Shown: piece after piece, positions 7,166 through 12,851 of the stretch
Layout: each line of letters begins with the position of its first letter
How positions within the stretch are numbered: the first letter of the stretch is position 1
IMG/VR virus record: IMGVR_UViG_3300048591_000387
Coordinates: 1-28,705 of that record
Source: a virus
Reading direction: 5' to 3' (one strand)
DNA length: 28,705 nt
Notes under the pieces: generated by a model
The model's database searches: none
The model's input: the letters and a program-made list of their open reading frames with translations, nothing else
What the model was told of the DNA's origin: nothing
Program-made: the position numbers and the translations under genes

Positions 7166-7255
7166 TCACTCTTCCTTCCCAGCAGCGTGCGCCGCCGCAA
7201 TCGTCGCCATGATTCCGAACAACATCGAGAACGTCAAGCCGAGAATCGGTGTCAC
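7166..7255 (-). CDS. 29-residue membrane micro-protein
   Basis: The GTG start at 7255-7253 overlaps the TGA of the previous gene (GTGA), and the TGA ends one base before the next ATG region. The product (TPILGLTFSMLFGIMATIAAA, ending AGKEE) is a single hydrophobic helix with a charged tail. There is no gap between its neighbours without it, which supports its being translated by coupling. A small membrane regulator is plausible, but the function is unknown. Confidence 0.5.
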   Translation of the reverse strand: MTPILGLTFSMLFGIMATIAAAHAAGKEE

Positions 7256-7518
7256 TCGTCCACCTCCGGCTTGGGATACATACCCAACGTCTGGCCCATC
7301 TCGGCCAGGCCGTCGAGCACCATCGCGCGAAGGTCGGCGAGTTCCTTCTCGGCACGTTCCGCACGGGCACGCCAACGCAACTCACTCTCGGCGCTGATCC
7401 CGAGAAGGCGGGCTTGTTCGAGGCATTCGGTGGTGGCAATAAAGCGTTCGTCATTTGCTCGCCGAAGTTCAACCATCACTTCGTCGTACCAATCACGAGG
7501 CACCGTGTCTCCACTCAC
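7252..7518 (-). CDS. coiled-coil hypothetical protein, 88 aa
   Basis: An entirely helical, charged protein. Heptad-like stretches run from DEVMVELRRANDERF to RAERAEKELADLRAMVLDGL, consistent with a coiled-coil dimer, and the tail is acidic (PEVDE). The GTG start at 7518 overlaps the upstream TGA by the GTGA arrangement. No known family is recognised. It shares its operon position with two tiny membrane proteins, which may be partners. Confidence 0.7.
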   Translation of the reverse strand: MSGDTVPRDWYDEVMVELRRANDERFIATTECLEQARLLGISAESELRWRARAERAEKELADLRAMVLDGLAEMGQTLGMYPKPEVDE

Positions 7519-7844
7519 CCCCCACCCCCGTTCGGCTTCACCTCGAACATTGCCGGGTTTGTCCCGATCGTCTTCGCAGCAAGGTCACACCCAGCCGTCA
7601 CGTCCTCGTGCATGCTGTCGATCAGCCGACACGCATCCGCAGCGTCACGCCAGAACCGGCGATCCTCCGGCACCATCCCGTTGTTGATGTTCCGCCACTC
7701 GGCGAGAATCTTGTCGAACTGCCGACCATTCACCGCGTGGCGCTTGAACCACACGCCGACGATCGTGAACAGTTCCAACCGCTCAGGGGCAACCGCCGGT
7801 CGAGGCTCACGCAACGGCACCAGGTCATCCATGTGAGATGTCAT
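7515..7844 (-). CDS. hypothetical protein, 109 aa
   Basis: I do not recognise a domain. The start chosen is the ATG at 7844 (MTSHMDDLVPL), about 10 bases after AGGAAGG. This is the first gene after the hairpin-rich stretch 7845-8322. Longer in-frame extensions run into that stretch and are not supported. The centre is helical (ERLELFTIVGVWFKRHAV, RRFWRDAADACRLIDSM) and the tail is glycine-rich (KPNGGGG). Its ribosome site lies at the edge of the structured region, so RNA folding could affect its translation. Confidence 0.7.
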   Translation of the reverse strand: MTSHMDDLVPLREPRPAVAPERLELFTIVGVWFKRHAVNGRQFDKILAEWRNINNGMVPEDRRFWRDAADACRLIDSMHEDVTAGCDLAAKTIGTNPAMFEVKPNGGGG

Positions 7845-7860
7845 CGGGGGCAACCCTTCC

Positions 7861-8320
7861 TGCCCGATAGGGCAAACCCGCCCAAGCGTGGCAACACCAT
7901 GGAGAGCACGAATAGAACCAGCCGCCAAACCCCGGGCGGTGGGATGGTCCCACCACCCAGAGGAACTAGGAAGGAGCGTTGCACCAAACTCCCGCGCAGG
8001 CGTGGGGGCCGACACGGGCCGCGACCCGATGAATCAAACCCCCAAATGGCCCGTCGGCCAAATGGGGCTGCGGCGTCCCGCACAGTCTGAAAACCCACGC
8101 AACCACACTCCGAAGAGCGACGGTCTGGTTGCGTGAGCGAGGGCCAGGCACCACAGGTGTCGCTGGCTGAGGCAAGGCACTGAAACCCGGCGGCTCGCGT
8201 GAGCGTCACCGCCGAGCGGAAGTGAGAGAGCATGGAAACCCGGTCACGACCACACGCGGACCAGGGATGCAATAGGCGAGGTAGGGGGAGGGTGTGGGTT
8301 TCGGATCATCCGTGATACGG
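7861..8320 (-). ncRNA. candidate large structured RNA (left copy)
   Basis: About 480 bases without a convincing gene. Hairpins: 8310-8320; 8239-8266 (CCCGGTC with GACC-A-GGG); 8188-8214 (CGGCGG/CCGCCG with an inner three-base-pair stem); 8143-8167 (GCCAG/CTGGC plus CACC/GGTG); 8096-8135 (10-bp CACGCAACCA/TGGTTGCGTG enclosing, on the minus strand, a UUCG loop); 8069-8082; 8040-8067 (CCCC/GGGG, symmetric AAAT loop, GGCC/GGCC); 7991-8006; 7934-7958; 7861-7874. On the minus strand GGGTTT recurs six times at about 53-base steps, missing one beat between 8096 and 8183, with one AAACCC at the 5' end. Wobble pairs do not settle the strand; motifs shared with 17580-18058 favour minus, the sense of the operon. 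Confidence 0.55.
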
Positions 8321-8322
8321 AA

Positions 8323-8676
8323 TCAGGCAGGCTTGGTGAAGGGGACGAGGGTTGAGGGTAAGCCCATTGCCGGAAGCCCGACGTTCGCGCGCATTGCATC
8401 TAGTTTCTTGTCGGCAGTAAATGCGTCCGCCACCAACTTCTGCACGCACCCATCCTCGATGTCCTCAGTGGATAGGCCCAGCTCGTCGGCCATGTTCCAG
8501 AGTGCGGCAAGGCGGCGCGCGTTGGCGATGGCAAGGTCGCGGCGGTCATCGCGGATGCCGCGAATCTCCACCGAATACAGAATGTCGCCGATCTTGGGTG
8601 AGCCTGGTCGTTCCTGCCCAACCCATACGTTGCAGTCGCCGACTTCAACGCCGATCCGTCCCGGTGTGTTGGTCAT
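8323..8676 (-). CDS. hypothetical phage protein, 117 aa
   Basis: It starts MTNTPGRIGVEVGDCNVWV at the ATG 8676, which overlaps the previous stop (ATGA). The N-terminal half is strand-rich (YSVEIRGIRDD). The middle has the pattern NARRLAALWNMADELGLSTEDIEDGCVQKLV in two short helices, similar in layout to the GIPTE-type segment of the partial protein at the left edge. Such proteins are common and uncharacterised in phage early regions. It ends just before the structured region; a short hairpin (8310-8320) directly follows its stop. Confidence 0.75.
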   Translation of the reverse strand: MTNTPGRIGVEVGDCNVWVGQERPGSPKIGDILYSVEIRGIRDDRRDLAIANARRLAALWNMADELGLSTEDIEDGCVQKLVADAFTADKKLDAMRANVGLPAMGLPSTLVPFTKPA

Positions 8677-9209
8677 GAGGCACCGCCGATCTTGTTGTAA
8701 AGCCCGACCTTGTTCTGCACGTTGATCATGCCGCACATCTCGCGGAACAGCCGATCAAACGCCTTTCCGTTGCGCGTCGCCATCGCATGTCCAGCGCGCA
8801 TCATCCAGTTCTCGTAGTCGGCCATCCTTGCGGCCGCAGCCCTGATAACGGCAACATCGGCGTCGGTAGTTCCCGCGTCGTCCACGATTTGCTGCACACA
8901 AGACATCACAACCGGATACTCGGCACCGAACCGATCCCAATAATCTTCCTCGCCGCGTTTGAGAAGGAAGATCGTACCGATCCAGTTCGTCTTTTCAATG
9001 CGTCCACACTCATACGCACACTGGCACGCAGGCTCCGACTCGGGATTGTTCATCACAATGCGGTACTTCGTGCCGCTACTGCGATCCATCATGCTGTGCA
9101 TGTGGTCTTCGGCCTGTCGCCTGCTCATCCCTTCGGGCAGATTCGGAACCTTGGTCCATCTGTCCGAAATCCACGGCGACTGCGACTCGATTGTGTACGT
9201 TCCGGTCAT
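8673..9209 (-). CDS. hypothetical protein, 178 aa
   Basis: The family is not recognised. The N-terminus (TYTIESQSPWISDRW, then EGMSRRQAEDHMHSMM) suggests a small alpha/beta domain, followed by KYRIVMNNPESEPACQCAYECG with three cysteines. The C-terminal 90 residues are helical (VVMSCVQQIVDDAG, DVAVIRAAAARMADYENWMM, FDRLFREMCGMI). The start is the ATG at 9209 with GGAAGGAACG upstream. It is the first gene after a strong promoter (9253-9281) and an inverted repeat, so it may be made early and under repressor control. Confidence 0.75.
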   Translation of the reverse strand: MTGTYTIESQSPWISDRWTKVPNLPEGMSRRQAEDHMHSMMDRSSGTKYRIVMNNPESEPACQCAYECGRIEKTNWIGTIFLLKRGEEDYWDRFGAEYPVVMSCVQQIVDDAGTTDADVAVIRAAAARMADYENWMMRAGHAMATRNGKAFDRLFREMCGMINVQNKVGLYNKIGGAS

Positions 9210-9224
9210 CGTCTCGTTCCTTCC

Positions 9225-9238
9225 GCCTCGGTCGAGGC
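9225..9238. promoter_or_regulatory. inverted repeat, candidate operator
   Basis: GCCTCG (9225-9230), GT, CGAGGC (9233-9238) is a perfect 6+6 inverted repeat with a two-base centre. The gap is too short for a hairpin loop but right for a dimeric DNA-binding protein. It lies between the predicted transcription start (about 9246) and the ribosome site of the gene at 8673-9209. The double-HTH proteins encoded just upstream are candidate ligands. Confidence 0.4.
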
Positions 9239-9252
9239 CACCAGTTCCCCCG

Positions 9253-9281
9253 AAGATACTTCATCGGTTTCCCGGTGTCAA
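9253..9281 (-). promoter_or_regulatory. minus-strand sigma-70-type promoter
   Basis: TTGACA (9281-9276), 17 bases, TATCTT (9258-9253) on the minus strand, in the 77-base gap between the genes at 9287-9655 and 8673-9209. Transcription should start near 9246 and give a short leader with a good ribosome site. Together with the junction promoter this would let the downstream early genes be read separately from the two regulators. Confidence 0.7.
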
Positions 9282-9286
9282 ACGCT

Positions 9287-9655
9287 TTAAGGAGAATCCG
9301 AGTTATCCACAAAGAGATTGCCCTGGCGGTGGATTCGCACGATTTCCCGGACCCGGCGGTCCGAAAGCCCGAACGAAACCGCAACATCCTCGCACCGACC
9401 ACCAGCGGCCACCGCCGCGACAATTTCCGCGTTCCGGTCGCCGTGCGGCTTCCGCCTCCACGGGGCACCACGCTTCGCCCTAGCCATCGCGGCGATCCCG
9501 CTGTCGCGGCCTGCGTACACCGCCCGGGCCACAGCGACAAGCCCCAACCGCTCACAGTGCAGGTACACCGCAAGGGCTGATTCGCCGAGGGCCTCGGCTG
9601 TCTCGCTGATCGTGCGGCCGGAACAGATCAGGTCTGCGATGGGGTCAGTTTGCAT
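9287..9655 (-). CDS. double helix-turn-helix regulator, 122 aa
   Basis: Two HTH units are visible: residues about 5-40 (IADLICSGRTISETAEALG then VYLHCERLGL) and about 74-110 (AEIVAAVAAGGRCEDVAVSFG then VREIVRIHRQG). They are joined by a basic linker with KPHGDRN. The gene at 9645-9980 has the same HTH-basic linker-HTH plan, so the two are probably duplicates. The ATG at 9655 overlaps the upstream stop by 11 bases. It is likely an early transcription regulator of the phage; no ligand domain is present. Confidence 0.75.
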   Translation of the reverse strand: MQTDPIADLICSGRTISETAEALGESALAVYLHCERLGLVAVARAVYAGRDSGIAAMARAKRGAPWRRKPHGDRNAEIVAAVAAGGRCEDVAVSFGLSDRRVREIVRIHRQGNLFVDNSDSP

Positions 9656-9980
9656 CGGGTTTCCTCATCCCGCATCGCGGGAACGAAATGCCAAGCCGCT
9701 TCCCACGGCGTATCACGGTCGTCTTATCCACGCCGAGCACACGCGCGATCTCCCGCGCGCGCATGCCCCGGCCCAACATCCACACGATCGCCTCGTTGGT
9801 GATGTGCGGTTTGCGCTTGCCGTGCGGCGCTCGCATGGTCACGCCCGACACCCTGACCGAGTAGTTCGCGGTGCTGTAGGCGACCCTGTGCTTGCGGCAA
9901 ATCGCGTTGAGCGATAGCCCATCGGCGTAGTCGGAAGCGATGGCGGACCGCTCCGCTTGGGTCAAGAAACGCCTGGGCAT
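9645..9980 (-). CDS. double helix-turn-helix regulator, first gene of leftward block
   Basis: A 111-residue basic protein with an N-terminal HTH (AERSAIASDYADGLSLNAICRKH, about 9-31) and a C-terminal HTH (AIVWMLGRGMRAREIARVLGVD then TVIRRGKRLGI, about 64-97), linked by PHGKRKPH. The start is the ATG at 9980, six bases after the -10 box of a consensus promoter and without a Shine-Dalgarno sequence, so a leaderless mRNA is predicted, as known for lambda cI from PRM. The longer frame to 10103 would translate the promoter itself. It is likely a repressor or early regulator acting on the palindromes near its own promoter. Confidence 0.75.
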   Translation of the reverse strand: MPRRFLTQAERSAIASDYADGLSLNAICRKHRVAYSTANYSVRVSGVTMRAPHGKRKPHITNEAIVWMLGRGMRAREIARVLGVDKTTVIRRGKRLGISFPRCGMRKPDAN

Positions 9981-9986
9981 GGGGTC

Positions 9987-10015
9987 AGGATACCATGTAC
10001 CGATCGGTCTGTCAA
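9987..10015 (-). promoter_or_regulatory. main leftward promoter, predicted leaderless start
   Basis: On the minus strand TTGACA (10015-10010), exactly 17 bases, TATCCT (9992-9987) with an extended TGG in front, then GACCCC and the ATG at 9980. The A of the ATG falls at the expected +1. This is the only clear promoter at the head of the leftward block. A palindrome sits in the spacer. Confidence 0.75.
9999..10008. promoter_or_regulatory. palindrome in promoter spacer, candidate operator
   Basis: ACCGATCGGT is a perfect 10-bp palindrome lying entirely between the -35 and -10 boxes of the leftward promoter. A protein bound there would block RNA polymerase. The first gene, a double-HTH protein, is the obvious candidate for autoregulation. 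Confidence 0.45.
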
Positions 10016-10045
10016 ACCCGCGATTTTGTGGCAAGTGTTGCATGG

Positions 10046-10130
10046 ATGTCGAACTAGAAGAAAATCTCAAATATTGTGGGACACGCAAGAAAACTTTACA
10101 CAAAAACCCATGATTTTAGGGAATAGCGGT
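10046..10130. other. AT-rich tract, possible DNA unwinding element
   Basis: In an otherwise GC-rich window this stretch is rich in A and T runs (GAAGAAAATCTCAAATATTG, AAAACTTTACACAAAAACCC, ATTTTAGGG). It contains no gene and lies directly beside the direct-repeat array at 10153-10228, the arrangement typical of iteron origins. It could also simply be promoter DNA for the divergent transcripts. Confidence 0.4.
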
Positions 10131-10152
10131 TTGGACGCTGGAAACGCCGTTT

Positions 10153-10228
10153 GTAGCGTGGTCTGTAGCGTACCCCGTAACGACCCCGTAGCGTGGTCTG
10201 TAACGACCCTGTAGCGTACCCAGTAAGA
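10153..10228 (+). repeat. six tandem 11-12 bp direct repeats (iteron-like)
   Basis: Units start at 10153, 10165, 10177, 10188, 10200 and 10211, each beginning GTAGCG or GTAACG, with a degenerate seventh start at 10223 (GTAAGAG). Three forms occur: GTAGCGTGGTCT (twice), GTAGCGTACCC-C/A (twice) and GTAACGACCC-C/T (twice). The period is close to one helical turn, so bound proteins would lie on one face of the DNA. The location is between divergent blocks, next to an AT-rich tract. Origin iterons or a multi-site operator are the two likely uses. It is too short and has no spacers for CRISPR. Confidence 0.75.
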
Positions 10229-10253
10229 GTGAGAGGGAAATGACCCCCCCCGG

Positions 10254-10271
10254 CCCCCCCTGGCGGGGGGG
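10254..10271. other. very strong G/C hairpin between the blocks
   Basis: Seven C, TGGC, seven G form a perfect hairpin. A further C run stands just before it. On the plus strand it is followed by TGTGTTGTGG rather than a clean T run, so a classical terminator is doubtful. It may insulate the two transcription blocks or act on supercoiled DNA near the candidate origin. Confidence 0.5.
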
Positions 10272-10278
10272 TGTGTTG

Positions 10279-10287
10279 TGGTAAGAT
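10279..10287 (+). promoter_or_regulatory. possible rightward extended -10 promoter
   Basis: TG-G-TAAGAT is an extended -10 sequence on the plus strand, about 50 bases before the first rightward gene. No -35 box lies at 17 bases (that position is inside the G/C hairpin). It is the best rightward candidate in the junction, but weak. Confidence 0.3.
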
Positions 10288-10335
10288 CACGCGAGTCACC
10301 GGATCGTTTTGTGTACGCCGATGACACGGGGGAAC

Positions 10336-10845
10336 ATGAACACGGACAGCAAGTGGACGCACGTCATCTTTGGGCTCATCGCTATCGCAATGATCGGCGG
10401 GGCAACATTCATCTCTGGATGCTCGCTCGGTGACATCGTGAAGTCTCGCGTACCCAACGGCGCGCGCGGCTTCGAGGGCGGTAACGCTTTGCCGCAGACG
10501 CCATCGCACAATGAGTCGCTTGAGGCGTACGCGCAGTTCCGCTCTTCGGTCGAGGTCATCGACGAGCAATGGCGCGAGAACCTTGCCGCGTCGGGCGAGG
10601 TCATCGGCGCTATCACCGCGTTCGGCAACACGGCCATCTCACAACTCGGCGAGTCGCCCATTGCGATGACGCCGATCGGTGGCGTTGCGATCGGCGGGCT
10701 CGGCATGTTGTGGGGCCTGTTCATCCGCAAGCCGGGTGACGGCAAGAAGATTGACGAGTCGTATGATGATGGCTTGAAGGCTGGGCGCGAGGCTGTGGCG
10801 CAGGGTGTGCTGGCGGCTACGGCGAAGGTGGTGCCCGGTGTCTGA
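10336..10845 (+). CDS. lipoprotein with C-terminal TM segment, first rightward gene
   Basis: A 169-residue protein. The N-terminal hydrophobic helix (residues 9-25) ends in a lipobox, ISGC, with Cys29 as the lipidation site. A soluble helical middle (about 40-105) follows, then a glycine-rich hydrophobic segment (108-130, TPIGGVAIGGLGMLWGLFI) and a charged C-terminus. Signal peptidase II processing and lipid anchoring are expected if exported. The ATG at 10336 has GGGGGAA upstream; another ATG at 10321 is in frame without a ribosome site. A lipoprotein at the head of a virion operon could be a superinfection-exclusion or spanin-type protein; I cannot assign it. Confidence 0.7.
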   Translation: MNTDSKWTHVIFGLIAIAMIGGATFISGCSLGDIVKSRVPNGARGFEGGNALPQTPSHNESLEAYAQFRSSVEVIDEQWRENLAASGEVIGAITAFGNTAISQLGESPIAMTPIGGVAIGGLGMLWGLFIRKPGDGKKIDESYDDGLKAGREAVAQGVLAATAKVVPGV

Positions 10846-11074
10846 TCCGAACCGCAAAGACCCGCTCAAGAATGCCGTCGATTGGTGCGGCGTGTGCATG
10901 GGCGACCCTGATGTGTGCCCGTGTATCGACTTCGGCGACAAGCCGACTGATAGCACGATCACGTTCATCGAGTGCCATCGCGGCGAGGGTCGGTGTCAGG
11001 CTATCGCGTTCGGCTTCGGATTCCTCATCGGGTGCGTGCCGTTCGCGGCGTACCTGTTCCTGGTGATTCGGTGA
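10838..11074 (+). CDS. Cys-rich small membrane protein, 78 aa
   Basis: The GTG start at 10838 overlaps the end of the lipoprotein gene by eight bases. The N-terminal half has WCGVCMGDPDVCPC, four cysteines in two CxxC/CxC pairs, probably binding zinc or forming disulphides. The C-terminus is a transmembrane helix (IAFGFGFLIGCVPFAAYLFLV). A smaller protein with a CxxC-like head and a TM tail occurs at 16788-16937. The function is unknown; membrane location is predicted. Confidence 0.65.
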   Translation: MSDPNRKDPLKNAVDWCGVCMGDPDVCPCIDFGDKPTDSTITFIECHRGEGRCQAIAFGFGFLIGCVPFAAYLFLVIR

Positions 11075-11187
11075 GCGACTTCTGGACCGGGTTCATCGCG
11101 GGCGTGTTCGCTATGCTGTGCGTCGCGTTCCTCGTGGCGTCGGTGTTCGCGGACGTGTCGGAGCTGGGGAAGCACAACAGGGACTAA
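11071..11187 (+). CDS. 38-residue membrane micro-protein
   Basis: The GTG at 11071 overlaps the TGA of the previous gene (GTGA). The product begins SDFWTGFIAGVFAMLCVAFL, a single transmembrane helix, and ends with a charged tail (ELGKHNRD). The tight coupling supports translation. It forms a membrane-protein cluster with the two genes before it. Confidence 0.5.
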   Translation: MSDFWTGFIAGVFAMLCVAFLVASVFADVSELGKHNRD

Positions 11188-11220
11188 GCATCGCCGCCAC
11201 GGATGGCGGCTGGGGGATTG

Positions 11221-12165
11221 GTGGCGCTCGACCTACAACCGACGTTCGTATGGGACTTCAACTCGCTTTCGCAGGTACACCCGCGCGGGCGAGGGTATGC
11301 CGCCGACCTCACGCCGATCCGCATCGCTGGCGCGTTGCCGACCGTCAACCGCACCACAACCTCGCAGCTCTTCAACCACCGATTCGGTCGGGCCGATTGC
11401 CCCGAGCACGCGGCGTCAGCCGAGAACCCCGCCGGTGGGTTCTTCATCGGTATCGGCTACACGAACTGGATGCTGTCGGAGATGGCGCAGGGCCGGGCCG
11501 TGTGGGCGTACGTTGCCCAGATGTGCCCATACTCGGCACCAGCAGCGCCCAGCAACGGTGTTGCCCCCGTGCTCCAGAACGGGCACCTTGCACCCGACCA
11601 GTCGATTTTCCGCGTGCGATTCCAGGCGACGACCAGGTTGCTCGCCACCGCGATGGGCGAGAGCGATAATGGAGACGGCGTGACGAATGTTGTCATCACG
11701 AACGTTACCTATGAGCCGACATCGTATGACGCCGACGCCGATCCTGATACGGCGCAGATTGGGCTCGTGGACAATCGACTCGTCGAATGGCTGGTGCAGG
11801 TCACGCCGAACGATCCAGCACTCTCGGCCGATACGCACAAGCACAACCTGTACGTTGCAGCCCGCACCACAAACACCGATGGAACGTCGTACTTCCCACT
11901 GACCCAGTACGCGCAGTACGCGACGGGATCGGCTGGGGCGAAGTCCCGGAACCTCGTGAGCAATCAGCGGTTCACGCTGGCGCGGTCCGAGGTGACGACT
12001 GTCAACGGCGGCTATCAGGGGTACTACCTCGGGCTCGCGTCGGGTTCGCTTCCGACGAATGCCGTTGTGACGAATACGACAGACCTTGGGCGATGGATGG
12101 ACGAGATGAAGTCGATGGACCCGACCGGGTTGTATTCGGGTCGTGGGCGAGGTCGCGGGCGCTGA
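11221..12165 (+). CDS. unknown protein before terminase, about 314 aa, possibly structural
   Basis: The sequence is rich in Thr, Asn and beta-type patterns (VVITNVTYEP, NLYVAARTTNTDGTSYFPL, RLVEWLVQVTP) and has a repetitive basic C-terminus (GRGRGRGR). No known domain is recognised. The beta-rich look and the position next to terminase suggest a virion or fibre-like protein. The GTG at 11221 follows GGGGGA closely; an ATG at 11203 is in frame but has no ribosome site. Either start leaves the protein nearly the same. Confidence 0.65.
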   Translation: MALDLQPTFVWDFNSLSQVHPRGRGYAADLTPIRIAGALPTVNRTTTSQLFNHRFGRADCPEHAASAENPAGGFFIGIGYTNWMLSEMAQGRAVWAYVAQMCPYSAPAAPSNGVAPVLQNGHLAPDQSIFRVRFQATTRLLATAMGESDNGDGVTNVVITNVTYEPTSYDADADPDTAQIGLVDNRLVEWLVQVTPNDPALSADTHKHNLYVAARTTNTDGTSYFPLTQYAQYATGSAGAKSRNLVSNQRFTLARSEVTTVNGGYQGYYLGLASGSLPTNAVVTNTTDLGRWMDEMKSMDPTGLYSGRGRGRGR

Positions 12166-12186
12166 TTGCTCTACGGGGGCTTTGAC

Positions 12187-12390
12187 GTGAGTGGGGTTGT
12201 TGACAAGTCGCTGTGTTCCGAGCGAGCGGTAGCCGTCCGCGTGGGCAACGTCATCTACGACGTGCCGCGCACGAGCGATGCCCGGCGGTGGGTGACGTAC
12301 AACGCGCCCGAAGTGTTCTGGGATCGCATCCTGCGAGCGGTGGAAGAGTTCGAGCGGTGGGAGAGAGAGAGGGGGACGGCGAGTGACTGA
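12187..12390 (+). CDS. hypothetical protein, 67 aa
   Basis: It starts at GTG 12187, after GGGGGC at good spacing. A beta segment (AVAVRVGNVIYDVPR) is followed by a long charged helix (FWDRILRAVEEFERWERERG). It overlaps the next gene by eight bases. No family is recognised; it could be a small partner of the terminase genes that follow. Confidence 0.6.
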   Translation: MSGVVDKSLCSERAVAVRVGNVIYDVPRTSDARRWVTYNAPEVFWDRILRAVEEFERWERERGTASD

Positions 12391-12850
12391 CCCCACCTAC
12401 CAGCAAGGCACCGACATCGTGCCCACGCCTACGGGCGTGGACCTGGTGGCGCAGTCGCCCGTGCCCGACGCCGACCCGCTCGCCGAGTTCAAGGACGACC
12501 GGAAGTACCGTGCGAAGTACCTGACACCACGCGCGGCCCTTCGGCGTGCGCAACAGCGGTTGTCGAAGCTTGACAACGAATCGCAAGGGCTCGCGCCCGG
12601 CGTTGCGCAGGTGTTGAAGGAATGGGACGAGGCATATGGCGCGGGCAATCGCCGGATCGTTGACGATCTCGCGTGCATGCTGGAAGCGATGCTCCGGCGT
12701 GGTGATATCTCGGCGAAAGACTTCCGTGAGATATGGCGCGAGATCACCGACCAGACGGATGGACCGCCTACCCAGTCGATGAACCACGAGGTCAATCTGC
12801 TCAGCATAAAGCAAATTGAAGTGCCGGAAGGGACGGCGGAGCGGCTGTAG
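12383..12850 (+). CDS. probable terminase small subunit
   Basis: A 155-residue protein directly in front of the large terminase. It has a charged N-terminus, then helices (AALRRAQQRLSKLDN; VAQVLKEWDEAY; IVDDLACMLEAMLRRGDIS; FREIWREITDQ). No clear HTH motif is visible, so the call rests on position, size and helical content. Small terminases recognise phage DNA ends and regulate the ATPase subunit. The start is a GTG at 12383 overlapping the previous stop. The next gene begins one base after its TAG. Confidence 0.55.
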   Translation: MTDPTYQQGTDIVPTPTGVDLVAQSPVPDADPLAEFKDDRKYRAKYLTPRAALRRAQQRLSKLDNESQGLAPGVAQVLKEWDEAYGAGNRRIVDDLACMLEAMLRRGDISAKDFREIWREITDQTDGPPTQSMNHEVNLLSIKQIEVPEGTAERL

Positions 12851-12851
12851 C

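Noticed and set aside
7841-8272. A 143-codon minus-strand open frame whose TGA overlaps the next ATG (ATGA)
   Set aside because: The predicted protein is rich in Cys, Arg, Pro and Trp with no domain-like pattern, and the DNA is dominated by hairpins and the GGGTTT repeats. GC-rich DNA stays open by chance. The ATGA overlap keeps a small chance open, so I mention it here.
10153-10228. CRISPR-like array
   Set aside because: Units are only 11-12 bp and contiguous, without spacers; no cas gene is present.
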